A stretch of 64,000 bases of DNA, from NCBI GenBank assembly GCA_028283025.1, contig JAPYNO010000010.1, positions 27,398-91,397 on the forward strand. The letters are read 5' to 3'. Positions 8,166 to 17,253 of this stretch are shown here, piece by piece. The stretch comes from Pseudomonadales bacterium. Lineage in GTDB: Bacteria; Pseudomonadota; Gammaproteobacteria; Pseudomonadales; Azotimanducaceae. The translations under genes were made by a program, and so were the position numbers. Positions within the stretch are counted from its first letter, which is position 1. Every line of letters begins with the position of its first letter. The notes beneath the pieces are model-generated. The model had not been told where the DNA came from and searched no databases. It was given only the letters and a program-made list of their open reading frames with translations.

Positions 8166-9389
8166 CTAATCTTCAAACCACTCAGCGACAGGCGTTGATA
8201 GGAATAATTCCAAGTCAACCCCATCGCCGCCAACGAGCAGCTTGCGCGCGTCCATGAACTGCCTTGCGAAGGCACTCATACCCGCACGCCTTGCGGCCTG
8301 CCGACCACTTTTCACTTCAATCGCAAGCACTTGGTCGCCTTTCTCCACCACAAAATCAACTTCTACATTACGTTCGCGCCAATAGTAGAGCCGACACTCG
8401 CCTAATGCGGCAGCGTTGGCGAGGTGCGCACCGACGGCAGACTCCACCAACCGACCCCAAAGGGCGGTGTCGCGAGAAGCCTGCTTGAGGACAAGTTCTC
8501 GAACCGACGTGATAAGTGATGTATTGAGGACTTGCAGCTTCGGGCTTGAGGCGCGTCTTCGTACCAAGCTCGGCGAGTATTTCTCAAGACCCGTAAGGAG
8601 TCCTACGCCTGCCAACAGCTCTAAGTAGTGTGCCAAGGTCGTCGTGTTACCAGCATCCTGAAGCTGACCGACCATTTTCGAATAGGACAGTATTTGGCCT
8701 GAATATTCGCAGCCCAATTCAAGCAATCGGCGAAGCAGTGCCGGCTTGTCCACGCGCGACAAGAGCAGCACATCGCGGGATATGATGGGCTCGATCAGCG
8801 AATCTCGTATGTAGCGCATCCATCTCTGATGCTGGCTCTGATGCTGGCTTTGCGGCTGACCGACAAGCACAGCAGCACCAGGATATGCACCGTACAAGAC
8901 AAACTTCTCGACCGACCAGCCGAAGGCTTCCCGCATTTCGCTGTAACTCCAATGCGGCAACCGAAACAACTCGAACCTGCCAGCAAGGCTCTCACTTAAT
9001 CCCTTTTGCACGAGCAGCGGCGCCGAACCTAGCAGCACCACCTTGAGCGCTCGCTGCGTTCGCGTGTCTTCGTCCCACAAGCGCTTAACGACTTCGGACC
9101 AGCCGGGCACTTTTTGCACCTCGTCGAGAACGAGAAGCGCGCCGCCCGCAGCAACACTTCGAGACATGGCTCTCGCCACCTGCCACTGCTGCTCAATCCA
9201 TACCGCATCGCGCAGAGTTGGTTCATCGGCGCTTGCATAGTTCGTTGGCAGTTGGCAGCGCTTGGCCGCCTGCTCGATCAGTGTCGTCTTTCCGACTTGG
9301 CGCGGACCGGAAAGGACTTGAATAAACTGGCGCGGCTCAAGCAGTCGGGCCACCAAGGCATCGGCATATGGACGAACATATTTCGTCAA
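8166..9389 (-). CDS. AAA ATPase with C-terminal DUF4143 nuclease-like domain (copy 1)
   Basis: A 407-residue protein of the common bacterial AAA_14/DUF4143 group. The N-terminal ATPase has Walker A GPRQVGKTT (about residues 28-36) and Walker B LLVLDEVQKVPGW. The C-terminal DUF4143 part ends with VDFVVEKGDQVLAIEVKSGR, a PD-(D/E)XK-like pattern. The cellular role of the family is not settled. The only in-frame start before an upstream stop is TTG at 9389. Two tandem palindromes lie immediately upstream. The gene is convergent with the cox operon, 16 bases from SCO. A related but diverged copy lies at 34951-36087. Confidence 0.85.
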   Translation of the reverse strand: MTKYVRPYADALVARLLEPRQFIQVLSGPRQVGKTTLIEQAAKRCQLPTNYASADEPTLRDAVWIEQQWQVARAMSRSVAAGGALLVLDEVQKVPGWSEVVKRLWDEDTRTQRALKVVLLGSAPLLVQKGLSESLAGRFELFRLPHWSYSEMREAFGWSVEKFVLYGAYPGAAVLVGQPQSQHQSQHQRWMRYIRDSLIEPIISRDVLLLSRVDKPALLRRLLELGCEYSGQILSYSKMVGQLQDAGNTTTLAHYLELLAGVGLLTGLEKYSPSLVRRRASSPKLQVLNTSLITSVRELVLKQASRDTALWGRLVESAVGAHLANAAALGECRLYYWRERNVEVDFVVEKGDQVLAIEVKSGRQAARRAGMSAFARQFMDARKLLVGGDGVDLELFLSTPVAEWFED

Positions 9390-9404
9390 TTCATTTACCG
9401 CAAA

Positions 9405-9446
9405 TTACTCAGTACAGTGAGTAATTTTACTCAGTTTACTGAGTAA
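9405..9446. repeat. Two tandem 20-bp palindromes upstream of the DUF4143 gene
   Basis: 9405-9424 and 9427-9446 are each inverted repeats of the form TTACTCAGT-N2-ACTGAGTAA (first copy slightly imperfect in the centre), spaced 22 bp apart, about two helical turns. They fill the gap between the thrB stop and the DUF4143 start. This is the layout of a two-site operator, most simply for autoregulation of the ATPase. A thrB 3' hairpin is the alternative. Confidence 0.6.
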
Positions 9447-9447
9447 T

Positions 9448-10446
9448 TTATAGGCCCTCATTACCATAGAGACTCTTCACCAAGCGTTGAAACCAGCGCG
9501 GATCCTTGGCTCGACCGGTCGCGAGTACGCGATCAAGCCGCCATTCAGGAAAATAGGCATCGCCCCATTTCGCGAGTTGCTTGACTTGCAACAGACGCGA
9601 AATCCAGAAGCAGAGCGCGGCGTACAGGCGAATGGCATCAAGATAGACAACTTCGGCCAGCTTCAGGCTGCGAGTCTCTTCATAGCCTGCGACCAATGCA
9701 TTGCGCGCTACCGGCCGTATCATGCCTTGAGCATCCACCGCCCAGTCGTTGAGCGCAACGGCAATATCGAACGCAAGCAGCGCCTTGGAAGCGTGATGAA
9801 AATCGATCACGGCGACAAGCGCATCACCTTCAAAAAGCGCATTGTCACGAAACAAATCGCCATGCACGATCCCCTTCGGCAGCGCTTGTACATCTGCGCG
9901 CTCAAGCAGCGCACCGACCATGCTCACAGCCTTATCCAATCCATGCGAGGTCTCGGAATCAAGAAGCGTCCGCACCTCGTCTGCCTTCGTCCTCAACCAG
10001 TTCGCATCCCGCGGATGCGGCTCGGCAGCATGACCGAGCGGCTCAGCCGCTTCGTGCATGTGGCCAAGAAATGCACCGATTGCTCGGCATTGCGACTCGC
10101 TCGGCACTCGTGGATGCTTCCCAGAAAAGCGTTTCACCACACAAGCGTCACGGCCGCTCACACTTGCGGTGCGCGCACCTGAAGACGTGGTCAAAGGCAC
10201 AGGCACAGACAGTCCACTTTCTGCCAAGTGCTCAACCAACGAAAAGGCGAATCGATCTCCCAGAACATCTGACTCAAGCAGGGTCACCACCAGCGCTTCA
10301 GTGCCTTCGGGCGATACGGCTTCTACAAGGTAGTTTGAGTTCTCGATGCCATGCTTGGCCGGCTCGACAGACAGGATTTCTACAAATCCGTATTCGCCAA
10401 GCAAGCGCTCAAGAGCCTGCGTGCCAAGCTCTGTATGCGCAGCCAT
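9448..10446 (-). CDS. thrB: Homoserine kinase, aminoglycoside-phosphotransferase fold (ThrB type II)
   Basis: Predicted to phosphorylate homoserine in threonine synthesis. The 332-residue protein has the APH/choline-kinase fold signatures: ENSNYLV near residue 37, the catalytic loop IVHGDLFRDN and the metal-binding VIDFHHAS. Later motifs DAIRLYAAL and FWISRL match Pseudomonas-type ThrB. Position next to dsbA, cytochrome c4 and polA is the conserved setting of this thrB type. Substrate assignment rests on family and context, since the fold also includes other small-molecule kinases. The stop is followed directly by the tandem palindromes at 9405-9446. Confidence 0.82.
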   Translation of the reverse strand: MAAHTELGTQALERLLGEYGFVEILSVEPAKHGIENSNYLVEAVSPEGTEALVVTLLESDVLGDRFAFSLVEHLAESGLSVPVPLTTSSGARTASVSGRDACVVKRFSGKHPRVPSESQCRAIGAFLGHMHEAAEPLGHAAEPHPRDANWLRTKADEVRTLLDSETSHGLDKAVSMVGALLERADVQALPKGIVHGDLFRDNALFEGDALVAVIDFHHASKALLAFDIAVALNDWAVDAQGMIRPVARNALVAGYEETRSLKLAEVVYLDAIRLYAALCFWISRLLQVKQLAKWGDAYFPEWRLDRVLATGRAKDPRWFQRLVKSLYGNEGL

Positions 10447-10449
10447 GGG

Positions 10450-11097
10450 CTACTCGACAGCGGATTGGCTTCGCATCAAGCGCACCTGCTCGATCAAGTG
10501 TTCAACGATTTGCAGCTGCGCTGCGCCTCCGAACCCCGGCGGCGGCGTGACCTTGTACTCGCCAGCAACGATGAGCGCTGGCACCGAAGTAATTCGGAAC
10601 ACTCGCGACAGCGCATCGGCTTGCCGCACCTTGGTCTGCACAGCAAAGGAGTGAAGCGCCTTGTCGAGCGTCTCGGCATCAATATCGGCATAGTCTTGAA
10701 ACAGGCGTTCAAGGATGTCCTTGCGCAGGACATTGAGGTTGCGCACATGCAAAGCCTCGAATATCTGTGCGTGCATTTGTTCCAAAACGCCGATCTGCTC
10801 GCTCGCATAATAGACCGCAGCGAGCATCTGGTACGGTTCACTAAAGGTCGCTGGCACGCGCCTGAGGCTCACGTCCGCAGGCACGTCCGACAGCCAGCTA
10901 TTGAGCGGCCCTTCAAGGCTCATGCAATGCGGACAGGCGTAGGAAAAAATCTCGGTGACTTCGATTGAATCATCGGGGGTTTCGGAAGGCACCGGCAAGC
11001 GCACATAGTGGATGCCTTCTTCAAACTGCTGCTGCGCATGCGCCGCAACCCCAATGAATATCGCAATCAGCGCCGTAGCAAGCTTTGATTTCATCAC
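10450..11097 (-). CDS. dsbA: Thiol:disulfide interchange protein DsbA
   Basis: Periplasmic oxidant that introduces disulfide bonds into exported proteins. The 215-residue protein has a signal peptide ending near AHA (residue 21) and the active site CPHC at residues 55-58, identical to E. coli DsbA. A helical insertion follows, then a cis-proline loop TSVPALIV near residue 170. The start overlaps the cytochrome c4 stop by four bases. The pairing of DsbA with cytochrome c4 is conserved in Gammaproteobacteria. Confidence 0.95.
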   Translation of the reverse strand: MMKSKLATALIAIFIGVAAHAQQQFEEGIHYVRLPVPSETPDDSIEVTEIFSYACPHCMSLEGPLNSWLSDVPADVSLRRVPATFSEPYQMLAAVYYASEQIGVLEQMHAQIFEALHVRNLNVLRKDILERLFQDYADIDAETLDKALHSFAVQTKVRQADALSRVFRITSVPALIVAGEYKVTPPPGFGGAAQLQIVEHLIEQVRLMRSQSAVE

Positions 11098-11717
11098 AGC
11101 AACCCCGAAATATAGTTGGCAACCGCTTCGATTTCGGCATCAGTCAATTGATGTGCCGTGTCACGCATCATACCGCCCATACGCTCGTCAGTGGTTCGCT
11201 CGCCTTCCCGATACGCCTTCAATTGCTGCACGAGATACGTTCGCGACAGCCCTTTGAGCGATGGAAATCCAGCAGGCACGTTGCCTGTGCCCGACGGACT
11301 GTGACATGCCGTGCAGGCCGAAACGGATTTTTCCGTGATGCCGGCGCGATAAATTTGCTCGCCGTCTTCGAGATTGCCCATGTCAAGCGCCTGACCTTGG
11401 CGCGGCGTGAGCGATGCGTACCACGCTGCGATATTGGCGATGGTCTCATCGCTCATCGTATCAAGCTGACCTGCCATCAAGGGAATGTTGCGCTCGCCCG
11501 AGCGAATATGAAGCATTTGGTCGTACAGGTACTTGGCGCCCTGACCAGCGAGGCTTGGGTATTCGGGCAGAAGGGTGCTGCCATCTGCGGCGTGACAGGC
11601 GATGCAGGCGACCGATGCCTGCTCACCGGCCTGCAGGTCAGCAGCTTGTGCCGGCACGAACAGGCTAGCGCCGAGACCAATAAGGATAGGCGCGAAGTGC
11701 TTGCAGTAAATGCTCAA
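11094..11717 (-). CDS. Diheme cytochrome c4
   Basis: Periplasmic electron carrier with two cytochrome c domains, likely a donor to the caa3-type oxidase at the start of the window. The 207-residue precursor has a signal peptide ending near PAQAADL (residue 25). It carries two heme motifs, CIACH at about residues 38-42 and CTACH in the second half. Met ligands are likely in IPLMAGQ and ERMGGMM. It is the first gene of the minus-strand group cytochrome c4-dsbA-thrB and is divergent from engB. Confidence 0.93.
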   Translation of the reverse strand: MSIYCKHFAPILIGLGASLFVPAQAADLQAGEQASVACIACHAADGSTLLPEYPSLAGQGAKYLYDQMLHIRSGERNIPLMAGQLDTMSDETIANIAAWYASLTPRQGQALDMGNLEDGEQIYRAGITEKSVSACTACHSPSGTGNVPAGFPSLKGLSRTYLVQQLKAYREGERTTDERMGGMMRDTAHQLTDAEIEAVANYISGLL

Positions 11718-11767
11718 GGTAGGGACAACGTAAGATGCGAATCAATGCGTCATTATAGCGGTTGGTC

Positions 11768-12367
11768 ATGGGCGCTCGTCTCGACGCGCAATTTCTCACC
11801 AGCGCATCTTCCATTGAAGATGCGCCGAACGATGCCGTACCGGAAGTCGCGTTCATTGGACGCTCAAACTCAGGCAAGTCAAGCGTGCTCAATTGCCTCA
11901 CTGGCCAAACCAAGCTTGCGCGCACCAGCAAGACGCCTGGGCGCACGCAGCGATTCAACTACTTTGAAGCCAGGAACCTCGGTCGCCTCGTTGACCTGCC
12001 GGGCTACGGCTTCGCCAAGGTCTCGAAGAAAGTCGCCAGTGCATGGCAGCGGGACATTTTCCAGTTTCTTGAGCATCGCTCGCAGCTCTGTGGTCTGGTG
12101 CTCGTCATGGATGCGCGCCACCCATTTCGAGACAGCGATGTTGACATGATCGAAACTTGCAAGCATCAAAGGCTGCCGATACTGGCGCTACTCAACAAGT
12201 CCGACAAGCTCTCGAAGAACGCCAAACTCAATTGTCTGCGCGGCGCACTGGCCACGCTCGCATCGCACCAGTTGGAAAGTGCCCATGTCCTGATTTTCTC
12301 CGCCCGCACCAGTGAAGGCGCCGATGAGACGCGCGAGTGGATTCGCACACGGCTGCAATCGCTGTGA
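11768..12367 (+). CDS. engB: Ribosome biogenesis GTP-binding protein EngB/YihA/YsxC
   Basis: Essential GTPase assisting assembly of the large ribosomal subunit. The 199-residue protein has all G motifs: G1 GRSNSGKSS, G2-region SKTPGRTQ, G3 DLPGYG, G4 NKSDK and G5 FSART. I take the ATG at 11768. A TTG two codons upstream (11762) is also in frame. The divergent pairing with cytochrome c4 is typical of Gammaproteobacteria. Confidence 0.95.
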   Translation: MGARLDAQFLTSASSIEDAPNDAVPEVAFIGRSNSGKSSVLNCLTGQTKLARTSKTPGRTQRFNYFEARNLGRLVDLPGYGFAKVSKKVASAWQRDIFQFLEHRSQLCGLVLVMDARHPFRDSDVDMIETCKHQRLPILALLNKSDKLSKNAKLNCLRGALATLASHQLESAHVLIFSARTSEGADETREWIRTRLQSL

Positions 12368-12469
12368 CACAAGAACGAAGCCCTCGCTATACGCTGTTCC
12401 TCACCTCGGCAAGTACCGTGTTACGCTAACGCTCGAACAAATGAGCATCCGCCTCGCGGAAAAGATAAG

Positions 12470-13066
12470 TTGGCGCAGTTGAAGCAAATGCCTCCGGTCT
12501 CCGTGCACCCTTCGTTGCTGAAGCAATGGGGCGGCATCTGGAAAAGTACGCGAGGCCGTTCGAGAAACGGGGAAGAGCGCAAGAAACACCCTCAGTCTTT
12601 CGATAAGGCGCAAGGCATTGAGTTCGGCAAGGTGTTTGATTCAGCATTCGGAAACTCACTAGCCACAATGCTTGGAAAAATTCCCGTAGTATCTCCTAGC
12701 GCGAATGCTCTCACACCTGAAGGTAGAGATTGCGTAGAGGTAGGCCCCACACGGATTATCGGAGGCATACGACCTCAGAATTACGATGCTGCATACCGTC
12801 CGGACGGCCCGCGTATCGTCTTTGATAGCAAAACCTTGAACGACCAAAAGAGCATAGGCAAGAACTAGCAGAACATGGTCAATGACCTAGCTTCAGAAGC
12901 GGCGACAGTCCATACTCGCTTTCCATTCTGCATCGTCGCGTTTGTCGTGGTGGTTCCTGCCCCAGCGTTGCTTGATCGTCAGTATCGTGCCATTGCCAGC
13001 ACGCTCGAACGTTTAGGTTCCAGACGCGACGAATTGGATCAACATCTTCCGCCGCATATTCAATAG
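12470..13066 (+). pseudogene. Decayed restriction-endonuclease-like gene, interrupted by TAG
   Basis: Two open frames in the same phase, 12470-12865 and 12869-13063, are separated only by a TAG codon at 12866-12868. Read through, they give one protein with EQWGGIWKS-like (here KQWGGIWKS), QGIEFGKVFDSAFG, IGGIRPQNYDAAYRPDGPR and IVFDSKTLND, then GKN-stop-QNMVNDLASEA. IVFDSK after an upstream Asp fits a PD-(D/E)XK nuclease core. The next gene is a DNA methyltransferase, so I read this as the restriction half of an R-M pair. The frame ends at 13066, where family members would probably continue. The 5' end is also unclear, since only a TTG is available at 12470 although the frame stays open further upstream. 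The family assignment is from memory and tentative. Confidence 0.6.
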
Positions 13067-13095
13067 AGAAGATCTGACAAGTTTGGGATACGGTG

Positions 13096-14100
13096 ATGTT
13101 TGAGATTGGCGCCAGCAAGTGCCCGCCTACAGCGAAGAAATTGCGCGGCGGCTATTACACACCTCAGCCACTAGCAGATTACCTTTGCAATTGGGCTATC
13201 CGAAGACCTGACGACCTTGTGCTCGAGCCAAGCTGCGGCGACGGCAGCTTCATTCGAGCGGCCGCGCCGAGGCTCTCGACAAGTGGGAGCATCACGGCCA
13301 TCGAACTAGTGGCCGACGAGATAGCAAAAGCGCAGCGATCACTTGCGGACATAGACCCAAGCATTGAATGGAAATGCGGGAGCTTCTTCGATTTTGCGCC
13401 TCAACACTTGCCGAGCCCGAGTTTCGATGTCATCGTAGGAAACCCTCCATTCATTCGATTTACCCCGAATGATCTTGCGAACTACCGCAAGGCGCATCCA
13501 TCCAAGCTTATTTCGCTCTCTGGCGTGAATCGGCCGGACTTCCCACAGAGCCTAGAAAGATACATTCAATCCGGGGAAGCAAATGGGGTGCACAGAGGCT
13601 ACAAATGCAGAGTTCGAAATCGCTGGTTTGACGTGCCGTCCGTTTACGCACCAGATGCCTTCATGTATCGCCAGATACATCATGCGCCATTGCTGATCGC
13701 AAACCACACTGGAGCCACCTCGACCGATACGGTTCATCGCGTCCGGCTTTTACCCACTCGAAACATTGAAGTCGAGAAGCTGTGTGGGTCACTCGTGAAC
13801 TCGGTTTCCTTCGCGAGCTCCGAAGTTTTAGGCAGAAGCTATGGTGGAGGCGTCTTGGAACTCGAACCGCGTGAGGCCGAGAAGTTGCCGATTCCGTTTT
13901 CCGAAGACTATGGGGTCGATGTGGACTACTTGGATAAGAAGCTTCGCGCAGGGGACTTGGAAGCGGCGCTCGATCATGGAGACGATGTGCTTCTTCGCGA
14001 AGGGTGCGGGCTGTCGAAAACTGATATAGATAGAGCGCGGTCAGCTTGGCGGAGACTGCGAGACCGGAGGCACTCGCGCAAACACGGACAGCGCAGCTAA
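13096..14100 (+). CDS. N6-adenine DNA methyltransferase, Eco57I-like, probably internally deleted
   Basis: The N-terminus has the SAM-binding motif LEPSCGDGSF (about residues 50-59) and the catalytic motif IVGNPPFIRF (about 116-125), as in adenine methylases with NPPY/F. The C-terminal part, from RYIQSGEANGVHRGYKCRVR through AGATSTDTVHRVRL-like sequence (here TGATSTDTVHRVRL), resembles the target-recognition end of related enzymes. In those enzymes roughly 150-180 residues of methylase core separate the two regions. Here NPPFIRF is followed almost at once by the late region, and the total is 334 residues. I therefore suspect an in-frame internal deletion and a dead enzyme. The 3' end overlaps the convergent polA by four bases. 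GTG at 13093 is an alternative start. Confidence 0.7.
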   Translation: MFEIGASKCPPTAKKLRGGYYTPQPLADYLCNWAIRRPDDLVLEPSCGDGSFIRAAAPRLSTSGSITAIELVADEIAKAQRSLADIDPSIEWKCGSFFDFAPQHLPSPSFDVIVGNPPFIRFTPNDLANYRKAHPSKLISLSGVNRPDFPQSLERYIQSGEANGVHRGYKCRVRNRWFDVPSVYAPDAFMYRQIHHAPLLIANHTGATSTDTVHRVRLLPTRNIEVEKLCGSLVNSVSFASSEVLGRSYGGGVLELEPREAEKLPIPFSEDYGVDVDYLDKKLRAGDLEAALDHGDDVLLREGCGLSKTDIDRARSAWRRLRDRRHSRKHGQRS

Positions 14101-16805
14101 TGCGCCTCGTCCCAATTCTCGCCGCGCCCTACTGACACCGGCAAGGGCACAATCAGCGAAACGGCTGACTCCATTCGCTCGGTGACACCCGCAATCAAGG
14201 CATCGGCTTCGCTGTCCCGGACCTCAAAGACAAGCTCATCGTGCACCTGCATGATCATCTTGGCGTCCACCCCGCCCTGTGTCAGCCACGCATCGATGTC
14301 GATCATCGCCTTCTTGATGATGTCCGCCGCACTGCCCTGCATCGGCGCATTGATGGCGAGCCGTTCCGCGCCCGCCCGCCTTGGCGCACGAGTTGAAGCA
14401 ATGTCGGGCAGATGCACGCGGCGGCCCATGATGGTCTCGACATAGCCAGTGTCTCGCGCGCGCACCTTGATCTCATCCATGAAGGCTCTCACGCCGCTAT
14501 AGCGGTTGAAGTAGCGATTCATATAGCTTTGCGCCTGCGAGCGAGGAATGCTCAGGCGCTTCGCAAGCCCAAAAGCGCCCATGCCGTACATCAAGCCGAA
14601 ATTGATCATCTTCGCGATTCGACGTTCCTCATCGCTCACGGCATCGACCGCCACTTCAAAGACCTCGGCCGCGGTCATGGCATGCACATCGCGCCCCTCA
14701 TTGAAATACTCGATCAGGTGCTGATCGTGCGATAGATGCGCCATGATTCTGAGTTCAATCTGCGAATAGTCCGCAGCCACAAGGCAGTAGCCGTCCGGCG
14801 CCACAAAAGCCTGTCGAATGCGACGCCCCTCAGGCGTGCGAATGGGGATGTTCTGCAAGTTCGGGTCGGACGACGCTAAGCGCCCGGTGCTCGCGACGCA
14901 TTGATGATAGGACGTATGCACGCGCCCGGTCTCGGCATTGATCTGCTCAGGCAGGCGGTCGGTGTAGGTCGATTTCAGTTTGGCGAGCGAGCGATACTCA
15001 AGAATGAGCTTCGGCAGCGCGTCCTCGCGCGCGAGCTCTTCGAGCACCGACTCATCGGTTGATGGCTGTTGCGTGCTAGGGGATTTCTTGATGACGCGCA
15101 GGCCGCGACGATCAAAAAGTATGTGCTGCAGCTGCTTCGGCGAATTGAGATTGAACGCCTCGCCAGCCTCGTCGTAGATCTGATCGCGCAGGTGCTTGAT
15201 CGCATCACCCATCTCAAAACTGTACTGCGCGAGCGCCTTGCCGTCGATCAACGCGCCGCTGCGCTCCATGCGTGCGAGCACCGATGCAAGCGGCAGCTCA
15301 ATTGACTCGTAGAGGGATTGCAGTTCGGGCGCATCAGCAAGCTGCGGCGCCAGATGCCGATGCAGCCTGAGCGTGATGTCAGCGTCTTCGGCGGCATATT
15401 TGGCCGCCGTCTCAAGTTCGACTTCATGAAAGCCGATCTGCTTCTTGCCACGTCCCGCGACATCCTTGAATGCAGTCGTCTTGGCACCGAGGTAGTGCTT
15501 CGCCATGTCGGTCATATTGTGGCGCGTCGCGCTCGAATTGAGCATGAAAGACTCAAGCTGCGTGTCATTCGCGAGTCCATTGAGTTCGATGCCCGCATTG
15601 CCGAGCACGAGGGCATCGTACTTGAAGTGCTGCCCAATCTTAGGCAAATTTTCATCTTCTATGAGGGATTTGAGCTTGGCAAGCACAGTTTCGCGAGGCA
15701 ACTGTTCGCTGCTCGCCAAGGTCGTGTGACCAAAAGGCACATAGGCCGCATGACCTGGCTCGCAAGCAAACGAAATGCCGACTAGGCGCGCCTGCATGGG
15801 CATGGCGCTCGTCGTCTCTGTGTCGAGAGCGAATTCACCGGCGGATCTGAGCCGCTCAATCCAAGCGTCCAAGTGGGCTTCATCGATAATCAGTTCGTAG
15901 TTGACCTCTTCTGGCGTGTCTTCAGGCTCTGGTGCCGCCTCAACGGCTTCCGAAGCGTCGAGAAGCTTCTCAAGCAGCGTGCGGAACTCAAGGCGCTCGT
16001 ATATCTCGCGCAGCTTGTTGGCATCGGGTGGGCTCGGAATAAGGTCATCCAAGCCCATGCCGAGGTCGAGTTCGGTACGAATAGTCGCGAGATCCTTTGA
16101 AACTGGCAGCATGTCAAGTGACGCTCGCAGATTCTCGCCGATCTTGCCGCCGAACTCTTCAGCATGTTCGATGATGTTCTCCACTGTCCCGTACTGCTTC
16201 AGCCACTTGGCAGCGGTTTTGGTGCCGACCTTGTCGATGCCGGGAATGTTGTCCGACGAGTCGCCGCTCAAGGCGAGGGAATCGATGACCTGACTTGGAT
16301 TGACTCCAAACTTCTCGCGCACGCCGTCGATATCGAAGGTCTTATTGGACATGGAATCGACCACCGTCACATGCTCGTTGACAAGCTGCGCCATGTCCTT
16401 GTCCGACGACGAGATGATCGTCTCACGTTTCGCTCTAGTCGCCATGCGCGCGAATGTGCCGATCACATCGTCGGCTTCAACGCCTTCCTTGATGACAAGC
16501 GCAAGGCCCATGGCGCGAATGATCTCGTGAATGGGCGCGATTTGTACAACGAGTTCCGAAGGTGTCGGCGGACGATTCGCCTTGTATTCGGGATAGATCT
16601 CATTGCGAAAGGTATCGCCCTTGGGGTCGAACACGACGGCGACCGGGCTGTTCGGATAGCTCCTAACGAGCTTATCGATCATCATGATGGTGCCGCGAAT
16701 CGCGCCAGTTGGCTCGCCCGCCGCAGTCGTCAAGTTGGGTACGGCGAAAAACGCGCGGAACAGATACGACGAACCGTCAATGAGTAGAATAGGGCCGCTT
16801 GGCAT
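14097..16805 (-). CDS. polA: DNA polymerase I
   Basis: Repair and Okazaki-fragment-processing polymerase. At 902 residues it matches full-length PolI. It has an N-terminal 5'-3' nuclease (about 1-290, with LIDGSSYLFRAF and the SSDKDMAQL metal site) and a central 3'-5' proofreading domain (about 315-500) with the intact FALDTETTS motif. The C-terminal polymerase domain has motif A DYSQIELR, motif B RRIAKMINFGLMYG and motif C MQVHDELVFEV. All catalytic residues look intact. It starts 21 bases from the divergent DUF2782 gene. Confidence 0.98.
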   Translation of the reverse strand: MPSGPILLIDGSSYLFRAFFAVPNLTTAAGEPTGAIRGTIMMIDKLVRSYPNSPVAVVFDPKGDTFRNEIYPEYKANRPPTPSELVVQIAPIHEIIRAMGLALVIKEGVEADDVIGTFARMATRAKRETIISSSDKDMAQLVNEHVTVVDSMSNKTFDIDGVREKFGVNPSQVIDSLALSGDSSDNIPGIDKVGTKTAAKWLKQYGTVENIIEHAEEFGGKIGENLRASLDMLPVSKDLATIRTELDLGMGLDDLIPSPPDANKLREIYERLEFRTLLEKLLDASEAVEAAPEPEDTPEEVNYELIIDEAHLDAWIERLRSAGEFALDTETTSAMPMQARLVGISFACEPGHAAYVPFGHTTLASSEQLPRETVLAKLKSLIEDENLPKIGQHFKYDALVLGNAGIELNGLANDTQLESFMLNSSATRHNMTDMAKHYLGAKTTAFKDVAGRGKKQIGFHEVELETAAKYAAEDADITLRLHRHLAPQLADAPELQSLYESIELPLASVLARMERSGALIDGKALAQYSFEMGDAIKHLRDQIYDEAGEAFNLNSPKQLQHILFDRRGLRVIKKSPSTQQPSTDESVLEELAREDALPKLILEYRSLAKLKSTYTDRLPEQINAETGRVHTSYHQCVASTGRLASSDPNLQNIPIRTPEGRRIRQAFVAPDGYCLVAADYSQIELRIMAHLSHDQHLIEYFNEGRDVHAMTAAEVFEVAVDAVSDEERRIAKMINFGLMYGMGAFGLAKRLSIPRSQAQSYMNRYFNRYSGVRAFMDEIKVRARDTGYVETIMGRRVHLPDIASTRAPRRAGAERLAINAPMQGSAADIIKKAMIDIDAWLTQGGVDAKMIMQVHDELVFEVRDSEADALIAGVTERMESAVSLIVPLPVSVGRGENWDEAH

Positions 16806-16826
16806 TCGAATTGAGAGTCTCGTCTC

Positions 16827-17150
16827 ATGCGTGGTGTGCGCTCTATCATAAACCTGTCCCGAAAGAGCCTGTGTGTCCTCGGCGTGTGCGCGACCCTTGC
16901 CTTAGCGGACGACCCCGCGCTCGTGCCAGCATCAGCCGCACAAGCGATTTCGAGCGCTGACGAGGTCGTTATCACCGAAGAAGGCGAACAAACGACGTAT
17001 GAGTACCGTCTCAACGGCGAGCTGCGGCTGATTCGCATAGTTCCGGCAGTCGGCCGCGAGTATTACCTATACCCGGAAGATCAGACGCTCGAAGCTGGCA
17101 TCGACCAGTCGGACGCTCTGCTCGTGCGTTGGAAGCTGCTGGAGTTTTAG
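16827..17150 (+). CDS. DUF2782 domain secreted protein
   Basis: A 107-residue protein with an N-terminal signal peptide (about residues 1-27, cleavage near ALA-DD). The small domain contains VVITEEGEQTTYEYRLNGELRLIRIVP-type strands (given here only in part) and the YYLYPED segment. This matches DUF2782, a family of unknown function found beside polA and thrB in Gammaproteobacteria. The start codon is only 21 bases from the polA start, on the opposite strand. Function is unknown. Confidence 0.85.
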   Translation: MRGVRSIINLSRKSLCVLGVCATLALADDPALVPASAAQAISSADEVVITEEGEQTTYEYRLNGELRLIRIVPAVGREYYLYPEDQTLEAGIDQSDALLVRWKLLEF

Positions 17151-17253
17151 GGAAGTTTTTCTAAGATCGGCAAGGCATTTTAGAATTTAGTACGATCACC
17201 ATCATGCCGGACGGGAAGGCCAAGGGCCTGCAACACGCGCCTCAGAAACCCGC

